Assembly (NCBI RefSeq): GCF_001690985.1 | Contig: NZ_MAJS01000006.1 | Span: forward strand, 426,510-490,509 | Direction of reading: 5' to 3' | Source of the DNA: Aliivibrio sp. 1S175 | Lineage (GTDB): Bacteria; Pseudomonadota; Gammaproteobacteria; Enterobacterales; Vibrionaceae | Length of the DNA: 64,000 bases | Part shown: in pieces, positions 1 through 8,953 of the stretch | How the letters are laid out: each line of letters begins with the position of its first letter | Position numbering within the stretch: position 1 is the stretch's first letter | Position numbers and translations under genes: made by a program | The notes under the pieces: model-generated | Databases searched by the model: none | What the model was told of the DNA's origin: nothing | Seen by the model: only the letters and a program-made list of their open reading frames with translations

Positions 1-527
1 TAAATAGTTTAATAATTAACCATTAGGTAAATCTAATTTAATCGCTTAATTAAGTGTCTTATAGGTTAAGTAGGTTGCTGAAATATTGGAATATAATATT
101 AATCGTGTGGTTTATTTGTATTTACGCGTAATAAAAAGCATTAGATTTACTAATCAATGGTGGTTGTTTTTTAATGCGTATCAAGGTCGAGTGCTGCTAG
201 CATAAGGTTTGGGTATTTAGAGTGAGATAGATATTCATTAACTTGCCGCTTTTTTGATGCCATAATTTGGTCATACCAATTGACCAGAAGCCATGATTCT
301 AGCCTTAGCACCGTCCACTAAGATGCTCTAATCACCAATTACGACCTCATTTGTGCTACAATACGTCGCTTGGGATTGAGAAAAAGAGCAATTAATCACC
401 TACAGTGGTGATTCTTATCATGTTTATTTATATGGTACCGCTACTCAATCAAACAGTAATTGGATAAGGAGTTGTCCTTATATTCGTCTAGCTGTTCGCT
501 TAGCCGGATATGTGAACATTATCGTTT
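1..527. other. Intergenic region upstream of the BCCT transporter
   Basis: No convincing gene is seen. It holds three small symmetric elements: a FadR/PdhR-type operator-like sequence (266-280), an inverted repeat AATCACC-N6-GGTGATT (394-413), and a 7-bp hairpin ATAAGGA-GTTG-TCCTTAT (464-481) that would lie in the leader of the transporter mRNA. The left part is very AT-rich and may belong to the promoter of a gene outside the window. No clear consensus -35/-10 pair was chosen. Confidence 0.5.
266..280. promoter_or_regulatory. FadR/PdhR-subfamily operator-like palindrome
   Basis: The sequence TTTGGT-CAT-ACCAAT fits the TNGTNNNACNA half-site pattern bound by FadR-subfamily GntR regulators (PdhR, LldR, FadR types). 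It also overlaps a longer inverted repeat TGGTCA-N7-TGACCA. It lies about 250 bp before the BCCT gene and could instead serve a divergent gene outside the window. Assignment to a regulator is inference from pattern only. Confidence 0.3.
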
Positions 528-2132
528 ATGAGTTTTAAATCAAAAAAATACAGTATTGAATCGACGGATTATGAAGTCGGTCAAGATAACATTAGCAAGT
601 GGGGCATGGATGTCCACAACACCGTTTTTGTAGCCTCAGTCGGCTTATCTCTTCTCTTCATTATCACACTTCTTGCACTACCTCCTACAGACGCAAAAGC
701 CGCCATTGATTCCCTTAAAGGCGCTGTATTATCAAATTTTGACTTCCTCTTTATGTGGGGAGCTAACATATTATTAATTTTAGCCATTATTATCGCGTTT
801 TCACCTTTGGGTAAAATTCGTTTAGGTGGTGAAGGTGCAAAACCTGATTATTCCAAAGCCTCATGGATCTCGATGCTATTTGCAGCCGGTATGGGTATTG
901 GGCTTATTTTCTGGGGTGTTGCAGAGCCAACCGCGTTCTTTACCAACTGGTTTGGAACCCCGCTTAATGTAGAACCTTTCACAGAAGCAGGTCGTGAATT
1001 AGCTCTGGGTGCAACAGTCTTTCACTGGGGCTTACATGCGTGGGCTATCTATGGCATGACAGCACTTTGCCTTGCTTATTTTGTTTACAACAAAGGGCTG
1101 CCATTATCAATGCGCTCGGTGTTTTATCCACTATTAGGTGATCGCGTGTGGGGTAAAATTGGCGATGTGATTGATATCTTAACCGTATTAGTGACCTTGT
1201 TTGGTCTTGCAACGTCTCTTGGTTTAGGCGGCTCGCAAGCGGCGAGTGGTATTAGCCATGTTTTCGGAATGGAAAATAACATCTATCTTCAACAGGCCAT
1301 TATTGTATTGATAATGGGTTTAGCTATTATCTCTGTTCTACGTGGTATGGATGGGGGCGTTAAGTTTCTTAGTAACCTAAATATGGTTATTGCCTTTATC
1401 TTCCTTGGTCTGATTGCTGTTCTGAATTTCACTACCGTATTAGATTCTCTAGTTACTGCGGTAACAGGCTATGTGAAAAACATTATTCCATTAAGTCAAA
1501 CGTCTGGCCGTGATGATACGACTTGGTTACATGGGTGGACTGTGTTCTATTGGGCATGGTGGGTAGCGTATGCTCCTTTCTTTGGTATGTTTGTTGCTCG
1601 TATATCTAAAGGTCGTACCGTTCGTGAATTCCTACTTTGTGTCATGCTTATTCCGACGATGGTAACAACGGCTTGGATGTCAATCTTCGGTGGCGTAGCT
1701 ATTCAACAAGTAATCGATAAAGTTGGAAAGTTAGGTGCAGATCAAGGCATTACCGATGTCTCTCTAAGCTTGTTCCACATGCTAGATGCTTATCCGTTTG
1801 GGGATATTCTATCCTTTATTGCGGTAGCACTGATTATCGTTTTCTTTGTGACAACGTTGGACTCAGGCTCTATCGTTATTGATGGCATGACAGCAGGTGG
1901 TAAATTAGAAGTACCTGTTAAACAGAAAGTAGTTTGGGCTGTTATCTCTGGTGCTATCGCTATGATTATGTTGTGGATTGGTGGTACTCAATCAATTCAA
2001 GCGCTGCAATCAATCACCATTATTGCAGCAATGCCGTTTACGATTATTCTTTTACTGGGCAGTGTAAGTCTGTTTAAAGGGTTATTGACGGAAGTTGAAA
2101 AACCAAAGGTAGCAACTGAGCGAGTTAAGTAA
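528..2132 (+). CDS. BCCT-family betaine/choline/carnitine-type transporter
   Basis: Secondary transporter of the betaine-choline-carnitine family (534 aa), expected in the inner membrane, importing a quaternary-ammonium or similar compatible solute. The family fingerprint GMGIGLIFWGVAEP lies at about residues 121-134. The Trp-rich substrate box WTVFYWAWW at 337-345 is followed by VAYAPFFGMF. About twelve hydrophobic segments are visible. The C-terminal tail is short, without the long osmosensory extension of some family members. The start is uncertain: no good ribosome-binding site sits directly before 528, and an in-frame ATG lies at residue 27. The substrate cannot be read from sequence. 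It is monocistronic, with a strong terminator 40 bp downstream. Confidence 0.9.
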   Translation: MSFKSKKYSIESTDYEVGQDNISKWGMDVHNTVFVASVGLSLLFIITLLALPPTDAKAAIDSLKGAVLSNFDFLFMWGANILLILAIIIAFSPLGKIRLGGEGAKPDYSKASWISMLFAAGMGIGLIFWGVAEPTAFFTNWFGTPLNVEPFTEAGRELALGATVFHWGLHAWAIYGMTALCLAYFVYNKGLPLSMRSVFYPLLGDRVWGKIGDVIDILTVLVTLFGLATSLGLGGSQAASGISHVFGMENNIYLQQAIIVLIMGLAIISVLRGMDGGVKFLSNLNMVIAFIFLGLIAVLNFTTVLDSLVTAVTGYVKNIIPLSQTSGRDDTTWLHGWTVFYWAWWVAYAPFFGMFVARISKGRTVREFLLCVMLIPTMVTTAWMSIFGGVAIQQVIDKVGKLGADQGITDVSLSLFHMLDAYPFGDILSFIAVALIIVFFVTTLDSGSIVIDGMTAGGKLEVPVKQKVVWAVISGAIAMIMLWIGGTQSIQALQSITIIAAMPFTIILLLGSVSLFKGLLTEVEKPKVATERVK

Positions 2133-2173
2133 TTGCGTTAGCTCGCAGTTAGTTTACGAGTTCGATTTACAAT

Positions 2174-2213
2174 AAAGCTCCCTGGTACTTTGTGCTAGGG
2201 AGCTTTTTTTTTT
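2174..2213 (+). terminator. Rho-independent terminator after the BCCT gene
   Basis: Stem AGCTCCCT / AGGGAGCT (2176-2183 with 2197-2204), a 13-nt loop, then a run of about nine T. Confidence 0.9.
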
Positions 2214-2264
2214 ATAGAGTTCACAAGCACTAAACATGCAACAACAGTGCAGAGGTAATAAATT

Positions 2265-2641
2265 ATGAATATTAAGCCAATTAGAACGAAAGATGATTAC
2301 AAAGCAGCGATGGCTCGTATCAGCGAACTTACTAGCGGCGATCCTGATGCATTACCAGATATTGAGTTTAATGAATTAGACATTTTAACCACTTTAGCTG
2401 AAACATACGAAAACGTTCATTATAAAATTGAAGCCCAGATCCAGTAGACGCAATTAAATTTAGAATGGAGCAGTTTGGATTAAGTGATGATGATTTAACA
2501 CCAATACTAGGCCAACGTAGTCGAGTTACTGAAATCTTGAAAAGAAAGAGATAATTTTCACTCAGCATGATTAGAAATTTAAACTGTAAGTTGAACATTC
2601 CACTTGAGAGCCTCATTGGTGAATATCAACTTGCTAAATAA
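2265..2641 (+). pseudogene. higA: Broken HigA-type antitoxin (XRE family), no toxin partner
   Basis: Remnant of a HigA-like antitoxin that begins MNIKPIRTKDDYKAA after a good ribosome-binding site (GAGG). The first frame stops at 2445-2447. Homology-like text continues in another frame from about 2435: PDPVDAIKFRMEQFGLSDDD, then LTPILGQRSRVTEILKRKR, which is the HTH region of the family. It then meets an in-frame TAA at 2552-2554 where the family normally has Pro (KRP), and resumes FSLSMIRNLNCKLNIPLESL to a final stop at 2639-2641. One frameshift plus one nonsense codon therefore inactivate it. HigB toxin genes usually sit directly upstream; here only about 50 bp separate it from the previous terminator, so the toxin is gone. 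Identification rests on remembered family sequence. Confidence 0.8.
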
Positions 2642-2995
2642 TCTGCTAACTACTGGTGATTGCAACTTTAAATTCTCCTATTTTGGGGCGTTTGACGTTA
2701 AGTCAAACTAGGAGATGACTTTCTGAATGAATCATAGGAATAGTGGAGGAAGTCATTTTGTTTTCATGATACGTATTTATTACCAAGATGGAGTAATTTC
2801 AGGAGGATCAAATTCATTTTTTCCTTTTTTGTGTTTAGGCATGAACAATAGCTCATTTCATCAAGCTGCAATTTAACCAAATTTTTTCATGTATGAAAGA
2901 TGTTTACATAATCGAATGGACATCACATTGATTATTAAAGACTATTAATCAATGTATAATGTTTTTATTAATTTCAGTAAATCTTAGGAAGTGGC
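2642..2995. other. Intergenic region between the higA remnant and the Avs-like gene
   Basis: No gene seen. A nested inverted repeat lies at 2675-2714 (outer CTCCTA/TAGGAG, inner GTTTGAC-GTTAA-GTCAAAC). A TATAAT hexamer at 2955-2960 is a plausible -10 for the downstream gene, though no good -35 is found at standard spacing. An AGGAAG ribosome-binding site precedes the start at 2996. Confidence 0.5.
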
Positions 2996-5900
2996 ATGTT
3001 CGAAGTAAAATCAAGCGCAATAACTTATACAGGATATGAATATCAAACACTGCATGGTGTTAAGTTGTTAGTTAGTTGGTTAAATTCTCCAACTATATAC
3101 AAGCGCATTGGTTTTGAGGTTGATGACTCTGAAGGTAGCATTCCCCAAGGTATTGATGACATCGTTTGTGAGCGACAAAATTTAAAGCGTGATTATATAC
3201 AAGTGAAATTCACCCCAAATACTGATAATAATCTGCTTTCTTGGGAGTGGTTACTGAAAAAAAGTGGAAAAACGGAAAGGTCACGAACTTTACTTCAAAA
3301 ATTTTCAGATGCAATTGATGATATTTCAATTGAAAACACAGAAAACGTTATTTTACTCACGAACAAAATACCAGAAAGGGACGTTGAGTGTGCGTTAAAT
3401 GATAATCAGATTATGTACGATCTAATACCAATAAAAACACAAGCTGAAATTATAATGCAACTTGGTAGTGAAGAAAGAGCTAGACTCTTATTTTCTGTTC
3501 TCGACGTGCATCACAGTGACCTAAGTTATAAAACATTAAATATCGATATAGAAGAATCATTAAGAAAGTTAACCGATGAGGCTGGCGTACATCGCCTAAT
3601 TAATAAATCTAGAGATTGGTCTAAATTTAAAAACCAGCCGACTGAAGGTGGTTGGATTACGCTCGAAGATATAAGGGGCGTGATATCTACGAAACGTCCA
3701 GAACCAATACCTCAAAGTTTTATTATTCCTGAGCACTATGTGTTACCTGATGAAGATTTTCACCAACATTTTCTACAAAAAATCATCCAACTTGAATCTA
3801 ATATACATGTACTTACAGGTTCCCCTGGTAAGGGTAAAAGCACTTATTTAAGTTATTTCTGTAAGGAATTAAAAGAGCGTAAAATCCCATATGTAAGACA
3901 CCACTATTTTCTTTCGTTAGACGATCGAACTAATGACCGTCTAAGTCCAAGGATAGTTTCTGAAGATTTGATGACTCAAATTATGAGTAAATATGATGTT
4001 GGAGATTTAAATAAATATAAATCGGAAAATTTAAATTTAGCGTTAAAAGAATGTGGCGATTTTAACAAAAAAAATAAAACTCCTTTTGTCGTTATTATTG
4101 ATGGTTTAGATCATGTGTGGCGAGATAACAATAAAAATAAAAAACCACTTGATGAGTTATTCAATCAGTTAATTCCTATCCATGATAATGTTGTTTTAGT
4201 TATAGGTACACAACCTGTAAATGAAACCATGCTGCCAGATTCATTGATTAGAGAATGCCCAAAAAATGAATGGGATGAGTTACCAGCAATGACAGGTAAT
4301 GCAATAAAATGCTACTTGGAGTATCAATTAAAATCAAATCGTCTTAAGCAAACGTCCCATGAGACAATCAAAAGTGAGGTTTTAAACGAATCTGCTGAAG
4401 CTCTCACATCAATTACAAATGGTTATCCACTGCATGTTATATATTCGTGTGAATACTTAATCTCGTCAGGAAAGGGGCTTTCTAAATATGCAATAAAACA
4501 GCTTCCTCCATGTGAAGACGGTAAAATTGAAACTTATTACAAATCGATTTGGCGTACATTGAATGCTCCTCAAAAAGATATTTTACACTTATGCTGTGAT
4601 TTTAAGTTTCTTTGGCCACAAAATTCATTTTCTGATCTGTTAGAAGAGAACCCTCTCAACCCCCCTAGTGTTGATAGCGTTGTACATTTACTTCATGATT
4701 CATTATCTGGCTTGAGACCTTTTCATGAAAGTTTAATTGTATTTGTTAAAACCGTTGCTGAACATGAAGCTAGAGTTAATAAGCTCTTGCCCAAAGTATG
4801 TCATTGGCTTGAAAATAGTGCTCCAGAACATATTAATGCATGCTGGCTTTGGCTATGTAAAGGACGTTTAGGTGACGAAATACCACTTAGAGAAGGCATA
4901 ACTAGAACGTGGGCACTTGAACGATTATCTGAAGGTTATGATGACAGTAGTATTTTAAGGTTACTTGAATGCGCGGAGCATTATGCGTTTATGGAGTTTA
5001 AGTTCGATGAAGCTTATAGCCATCGTTCTTTAAAAACGCGGTTGATTAATGGTCCAAACTTTCAGATTGAAGACTTATCAAAATTGAAGATAAGCAGTTT
5101 AGTTTCTGCTCCTTTGTGTTTGATAAATGAACTAATAGCAATGAAAGCTGAGTATTCACCTAAGATACTGTCTATTTTAGCAATTACCCTTTGGTATCGA
5201 GGGGATGAATATAATGCTAAAAAAATTACTGAACTAGCCCTTAGTCGTCACCGTAGTGAATTAGATATATATAGTTCGAGAATGCAAAGCAATAGCCGTT
5301 CCGACGATTTACTTCTTATTCAAGCATCTGTGATAACAGAGTGTTTTGATGGAGGATGGTTAAGCAATAATAAATACATACTTAAATGGCCTACCGAATA
5401 TATAAATGAGTTTATTAATGCTGTAAAAATTAAGGGTGACTTAATATTGCTAATTAAGTTACATAGTAAGGTTCTCAATGAAAACACTAAATGTTTAATT
5501 GAAACTGCGGCGATCATGTTAAGTATTGTGGAAGAGGTAGATTTAACAGCTTGGAAAGAATTTAATAATTTCAAACATAGTCACCTATCAATCTTATATA
5601 AGGAAGTAGGCAAAGTTAAACAACTACCAATCTCTACAATCTACAGTGTTGGGGGTTTTAACATAACGCCTGAAGTTTCTTACGATGAGTGGTTTTATGA
5701 AAGTTTACTTGTTCGATTGAATGCCTGTGGTGACTTCTGCTGGCTTTCTGTAAACGTAGAACGTGAACGAATAGATTTGTCTAAATATTACAAACAACTT
5801 TGTATTTTTGCTGATATGTTCTCTGATATTTTGATAGAACACGGAGAGGTAACTTTTGATGACTTATGTTTCATGAGTACTGCTCTAGAAGAAAGCACCT

Positions 5901-8719
5901 CAAGTGATTGGAACATAAGGCGAGAAGATATTAAATTTAAGCGAGATTGGATACGTATCGCAGCAAATTGTGCTGTAGTGTTCAGTCGAAGTAAGATTGA
6001 CTATGGCATATTGAAAAATGCATTCGAAATTGATGTATTAGACATTGAATGGTTTAGACTTTGGTACTATAAGAGTGGAGATAACTTACTTACTGATGAA
6101 GCTGTAAATCTATTACTTGAAAAAGATATTACTCACCAATCTCATACATTAGAGGATACGAATGTAAGAACAAATAGAAATGTGGAACTAGCTTCAATTG
6201 CTTTACGTCATGCTAATTATGATTCGATGAAATGGCACACTAAGCTGTCATGGGATTACGTATTAGGCTATGTACATCATAAAGACATGACGATTAATGA
6301 TACTATAGAAGCTATAGAATACATTGCGGCTAAAGATCTTGATAAGGCTGTCAATTTATTAGAGCGGGTAGCTCCTTTAGCCTTTAATGTGTGCGAGTTT
6401 ACTGATGGTGACCATACTCGGTTTGCTGTGTCTGACATTGCTAGGATTAGTGCTAAATACAATATTTCTGCAATAGTTTCAAAATATAATCAAGAAGTTA
6501 ATGATGGAGAGTGGTATCACGCAGATACTTCTCTTGAATATTTTTTGCAGTACACAGATCTTACATCAATTTTCGCTAAAGCTCTTTCTTTTACTGGTTT
6601 AACGGATAGCCAGTTGAAAATAATATCGAGTCGAGCAGGTGATGGGGATTTATCTGCTCAAAATATAGTTGATGAGTTAAGCCGCACTGGTATTGATATT
6701 TCCATAGACAAAAATAAAAAAGAAGATGTAGCTAAGGGGGAAATTAAGTTAAATCCTGCTGATTATCTTCCTAGCCAGTTTGGCATTCTGTTAACTTGTC
6801 GACCTTCGAAAGAGTTTTATTTAATGTGGTATAACTTCTGGCTTATTAGAGGAGAAGAGTCAGAATTAGTAAATCATCTATATTCTATGTTTTTGGAAAA
6901 AGAACTAGAGTTAGGGGATTCTAAATACCTTCTAGATCTTTTATTTGTAAGTTGTAGAAAAATATATGGACCTCGTAAAGCGTTTAACGTGCTGGTGAAG
7001 GCCCAAGTCGAAATGCGAGGTTGGTCTTCTTGGTATGAGAGTTCAGATACTTCACTTGATAGACTTAAAAAGGTGGCTAAACATTACCCAAGCAGAGTTA
7101 ATGAGTTTTTGTTTAAAACTACCGTTCAAATTGATTCTTGGAGCAAAGACTTAGGGGATCTAATTATACCGAATAAAGAATTGGTATTCCTCTTAGCTGA
7201 ATCGAATAGACTGGATGAAGCTAATTCATTAGCCTTGTCAATGATTGGTGAAATTGAAAAAGAAACTGCGAATCTGCCTTTATTACAACCTAGTTGGTCA
7301 TGGGTAGTTGGGGATTCCTATGATTTACAAAATGTAAAAATATTAATTAGCCGACTTTCTTGGCCTGTTCCTAAAATTAAATTTCAAGTTGCTAGTAAAA
7401 TATCTGATTTACTTTGTAATAAATCTCATACAGTTAACATTGAGCAACTATTGCTTAACGAATTAGCAAAAAGAACATTTGAATCAGAAGTCGTTGAAAT
7501 ACTCGTGGTATTCTGGCTAGCAAAGCAGAAAGGCTATGAAGCAAAAGAAAATATAGCTTTTTATATAAAAGCTCGTTCTAGACTTTCAGATATGATTTTA
7601 GATGTAATACTGTCGAAAATTGATGGCTATGGTGAATATGTAAAAGAGCCAATACCTGATTTTAGTGATTATGCAAATGATTTTGGCTTTCAGAAAGCGC
7701 AAGGAACTGAAGTACCACTAGCTTTCCATTCTGAATTAGAAAATCTAGAAGCAAAAACTGGAATACCTTTCTTGATTTTATATCACTCAGAATGGATAAA
7801 CAGTTGTGAACGAATAAAACCTCGTTGGGATAATATTGATTATTTCTTAAGTAGTGATCGTAAAAATACTGGTAACTTTTTTACGCGTAATAGTCATCGA
7901 GGACGGTCAGCATTTCTCAATGTTCTAAATATAGCTGAAAACGTATTTGATATGCCTCGTGACTATTCAGAATATATCTCAACTCTTGCTTTTCCTATAG
8001 AGCCTGTATATGTATCATCTATTCAAAATAAGCCAGATTGGCTACCTAAGTGGGAGTTTGGTAAAGATATAAATGAAAGTAATATACGTAAATATTTAGG
8101 TGATTGTATAACTAATTATACCGAGGTTTTGGGTCTTGGGGCGTTGTCGTTTCCTCTTAAGATTGATTCAGATAAGTGGATCGATATAACGATTATTTTA
8201 GCGAAAAAAACAAATCACTATGATGTGGATTTTAATATATTACGTGGAGATGTTGGATTTAGTTTGGGAGATAAGCTAAAGACTGATTTAAAGTTTGTGA
8301 CAAAGCTTAGCTCTTACAGTAAATATCATAACTGCCAGCCATTATTTGGTACTATTCATCCTCTTACAAGGGTAGGATATTGGCAAATTGATCTTGAATC
8401 GAGAGGGTTGTATATACCGCTTACTGATGAAGAAATTAGCGCCAGATATAATGATTTTCAAACATCTTTTTTTATGGGAGATAAACCGATTTCAGAATCT
8501 ATATTTTGGCCTTCAGTACATTCTTTATCTCACCCCCAAAAAATTAAATCGCTATATGGGACATGTACCGTATTCGAACGCAATAATAATGAATGGTTAG
8601 AAAGAGAGTTACAGGGTGGGCCAGGTATTTACCTTTGTTCTGTATCAGTTTTAACTCGAGAAAATCACTATGATGATTTCGATATTGATGAATATAATTT
8701 TAGTCTCGATCAGTACTAG
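2996..8719 (+). CDS. Avs-like antiviral STAND NTPase with N-terminal Cap4/PD-(D/E)XK-type nuclease
   Basis: Giant single-gene protein (1,907 aa). Residues about 8-130 resemble the Cap4 dsDNA endonuclease fold: GYEYQ at 13-17, acidic E41, D54/D55, and QVK at 69-71 (the D...QxK form of PD-(D/E)XK). A P-loop NTPase follows, with Walker A GSPGKGKST at 275-283 and Walker B VVIIDGLDHV at 365-374; the DGLDHV form is typical of STAND ATPases. The remaining ~1,400 residues are helical, repeat-rich and without enzyme motifs, as expected of a ligand-sensing arm. This order (nuclease, STAND, long sensor) is that of Avs (AVAST) defence proteins, which in studied members detect conserved phage proteins and then degrade DNA. 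The gene is more AT-rich than its neighbours and sits beside a broken antitoxin, suggesting transfer. The Avs subtype and the trigger are not determined. An alternative is a related nuclease-NTPase defence protein outside the Avs clade. Confidence 0.75.
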   Translation: MFEVKSSAITYTGYEYQTLHGVKLLVSWLNSPTIYKRIGFEVDDSEGSIPQGIDDIVCERQNLKRDYIQVKFTPNTDNNLLSWEWLLKKSGKTERSRTLLQKFSDAIDDISIENTENVILLTNKIPERDVECALNDNQIMYDLIPIKTQAEIIMQLGSEERARLLFSVLDVHHSDLSYKTLNIDIEESLRKLTDEAGVHRLINKSRDWSKFKNQPTEGGWITLEDIRGVISTKRPEPIPQSFIIPEHYVLPDEDFHQHFLQKIIQLESNIHVLTGSPGKGKSTYLSYFCKELKERKIPYVRHHYFLSLDDRTNDRLSPRIVSEDLMTQIMSKYDVGDLNKYKSENLNLALKECGDFNKKNKTPFVVIIDGLDHVWRDNNKNKKPLDELFNQLIPIHDNVVLVIGTQPVNETMLPDSLIRECPKNEWDELPAMTGNAIKCYLEYQLKSNRLKQTSHETIKSEVLNESAEALTSITNGYPLHVIYSCEYLISSGKGLSKYAIKQLPPCEDGKIETYYKSIWRTLNAPQKDILHLCCDFKFLWPQNSFSDLLEENPLNPPSVDSVVHLLHDSLSGLRPFHESLIVFVKTVAEHEARVNKLLPKVCHWLENSAPEHINACWLWLCKGRLGDEIPLREGITRTWALERLSEGYDDSSILRLLECAEHYAFMEFKFDEAYSHRSLKTRLINGPNFQIEDLSKLKISSLVSAPLCLINELIAMKAEYSPKILSILAITLWYRGDEYNAKKITELALSRHRSELDIYSSRMQSNSRSDDLLLIQASVITECFDGGWLSNNKYILKWPTEYINEFINAVKIKGDLILLIKLHSKVLNENTKCLIETAAIMLSIVEEVDLTAWKEFNNFKHSHLSILYKEVGKVKQLPISTIYSVGGFNITPEVSYDEWFYESLLVRLNACGDFCWLSVNVERERIDLSKYYKQLCIFADMFSDILIEHGEVTFDDLCFMSTALEESTSSDWNIRREDIKFKRDWIRIAANCAVVFSRSKIDYGILKNAFEIDVLDIEWFRLWYYKSGDNLLTDEAVNLLLEKDITHQSHTLEDTNVRTNRNVELASIALRHANYDSMKWHTKLSWDYVLGYVHHKDMTINDTIEAIEYIAAKDLDKAVNLLERVAPLAFNVCEFTDGDHTRFAVSDIARISAKYNISAIVSKYNQEVNDGEWYHADTSLEYFLQYTDLTSIFAKALSFTGLTDSQLKIISSRAGDGDLSAQNIVDELSRTGIDISIDKNKKEDVAKGEIKLNPADYLPSQFGILLTCRPSKEFYLMWYNFWLIRGEESELVNHLYSMFLEKELELGDSKYLLDLLFVSCRKIYGPRKAFNVLVKAQVEMRGWSSWYESSDTSLDRLKKVAKHYPSRVNEFLFKTTVQIDSWSKDLGDLIIPNKELVFLLAESNRLDEANSLALSMIGEIEKETANLPLLQPSWSWVVGDSYDLQNVKILISRLSWPVPKIKFQVASKISDLLCNKSHTVNIEQLLLNELAKRTFESEVVEILVVFWLAKQKGYEAKENIAFYIKARSRLSDMILDVILSKIDGYGEYVKEPIPDFSDYANDFGFQKAQGTEVPLAFHSELENLEAKTGIPFLILYHSEWINSCERIKPRWDNIDYFLSSDRKNTGNFFTRNSHRGRSAFLNVLNIAENVFDMPRDYSEYISTLAFPIEPVYVSSIQNKPDWLPKWEFGKDINESNIRKYLGDCITNYTEVLGLGALSFPLKIDSDKWIDITIILAKKTNHYDVDFNILRGDVGFSLGDKLKTDLKFVTKLSSYSKYHNCQPLFGTIHPLTRVGYWQIDLESRGLYIPLTDEEISARYNDFQTSFFMGDKPISESIFWPSVHSLSHPQKIKSLYGTCTVFERNNNEWLERELQGGPGIYLCSVSVLTRENHYDDFDIDEYNFSLDQY

Positions 8720-8925
8720 TTAATTTGGACAAAAGTTTGAAGGCAAACTCATTTTAACATTCAGCTAACTGTACATAACGCAGGTTATCGTTAATCGAGG
8801 TGAGGTAATTAGCTAAGCTACCTGCTTTCCTTAAAATATATAATGGGCATTGCCACTGATTTTAAAGTGATCTTAAACTGTTTGTGCCCAAAAATCTGTT
8901 AGACGTTAACTCCTTCTAAACACAC
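8720..8925. other. Gap downstream of the Avs-like gene
   Basis: No gene seen. A short hairpin AGTTTG-AAGG-CAAACT lies at 8734-8749 and may end the Avs-like transcript. A nested inverted repeat at 8780-8825 has outer arms GCAGGT/ACCTGC and inner arms AGGTA/TACCT. The boundary of the acquired segment probably lies here, but no direct-repeat pair was identified by eye. Confidence 0.4.
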
Positions 8926-8951
8926 AAAAAGGTCGCTCCTTTGCGACCTTT
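8926..8951 (-). terminator. Terminator of the minus-strand kinase gene
   Basis: Stem AAAGGTCGC / GCGACCTTT with a 6-nt loop. Read on the minus strand it is followed by T-rich sequence and begins 2 bp after the stop codon. Confidence 0.85.
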
Positions 8952-8953
8952 CC

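Noticed and set aside
8766-8905. Possible integron attC site (GTTAGAC at 8899-8905, ACATAAC near 8774) after the Avs-like gene
   Set aside because: The two ends do not pair as attC arms should, and the Avs-like gene is far longer than usual cassettes.
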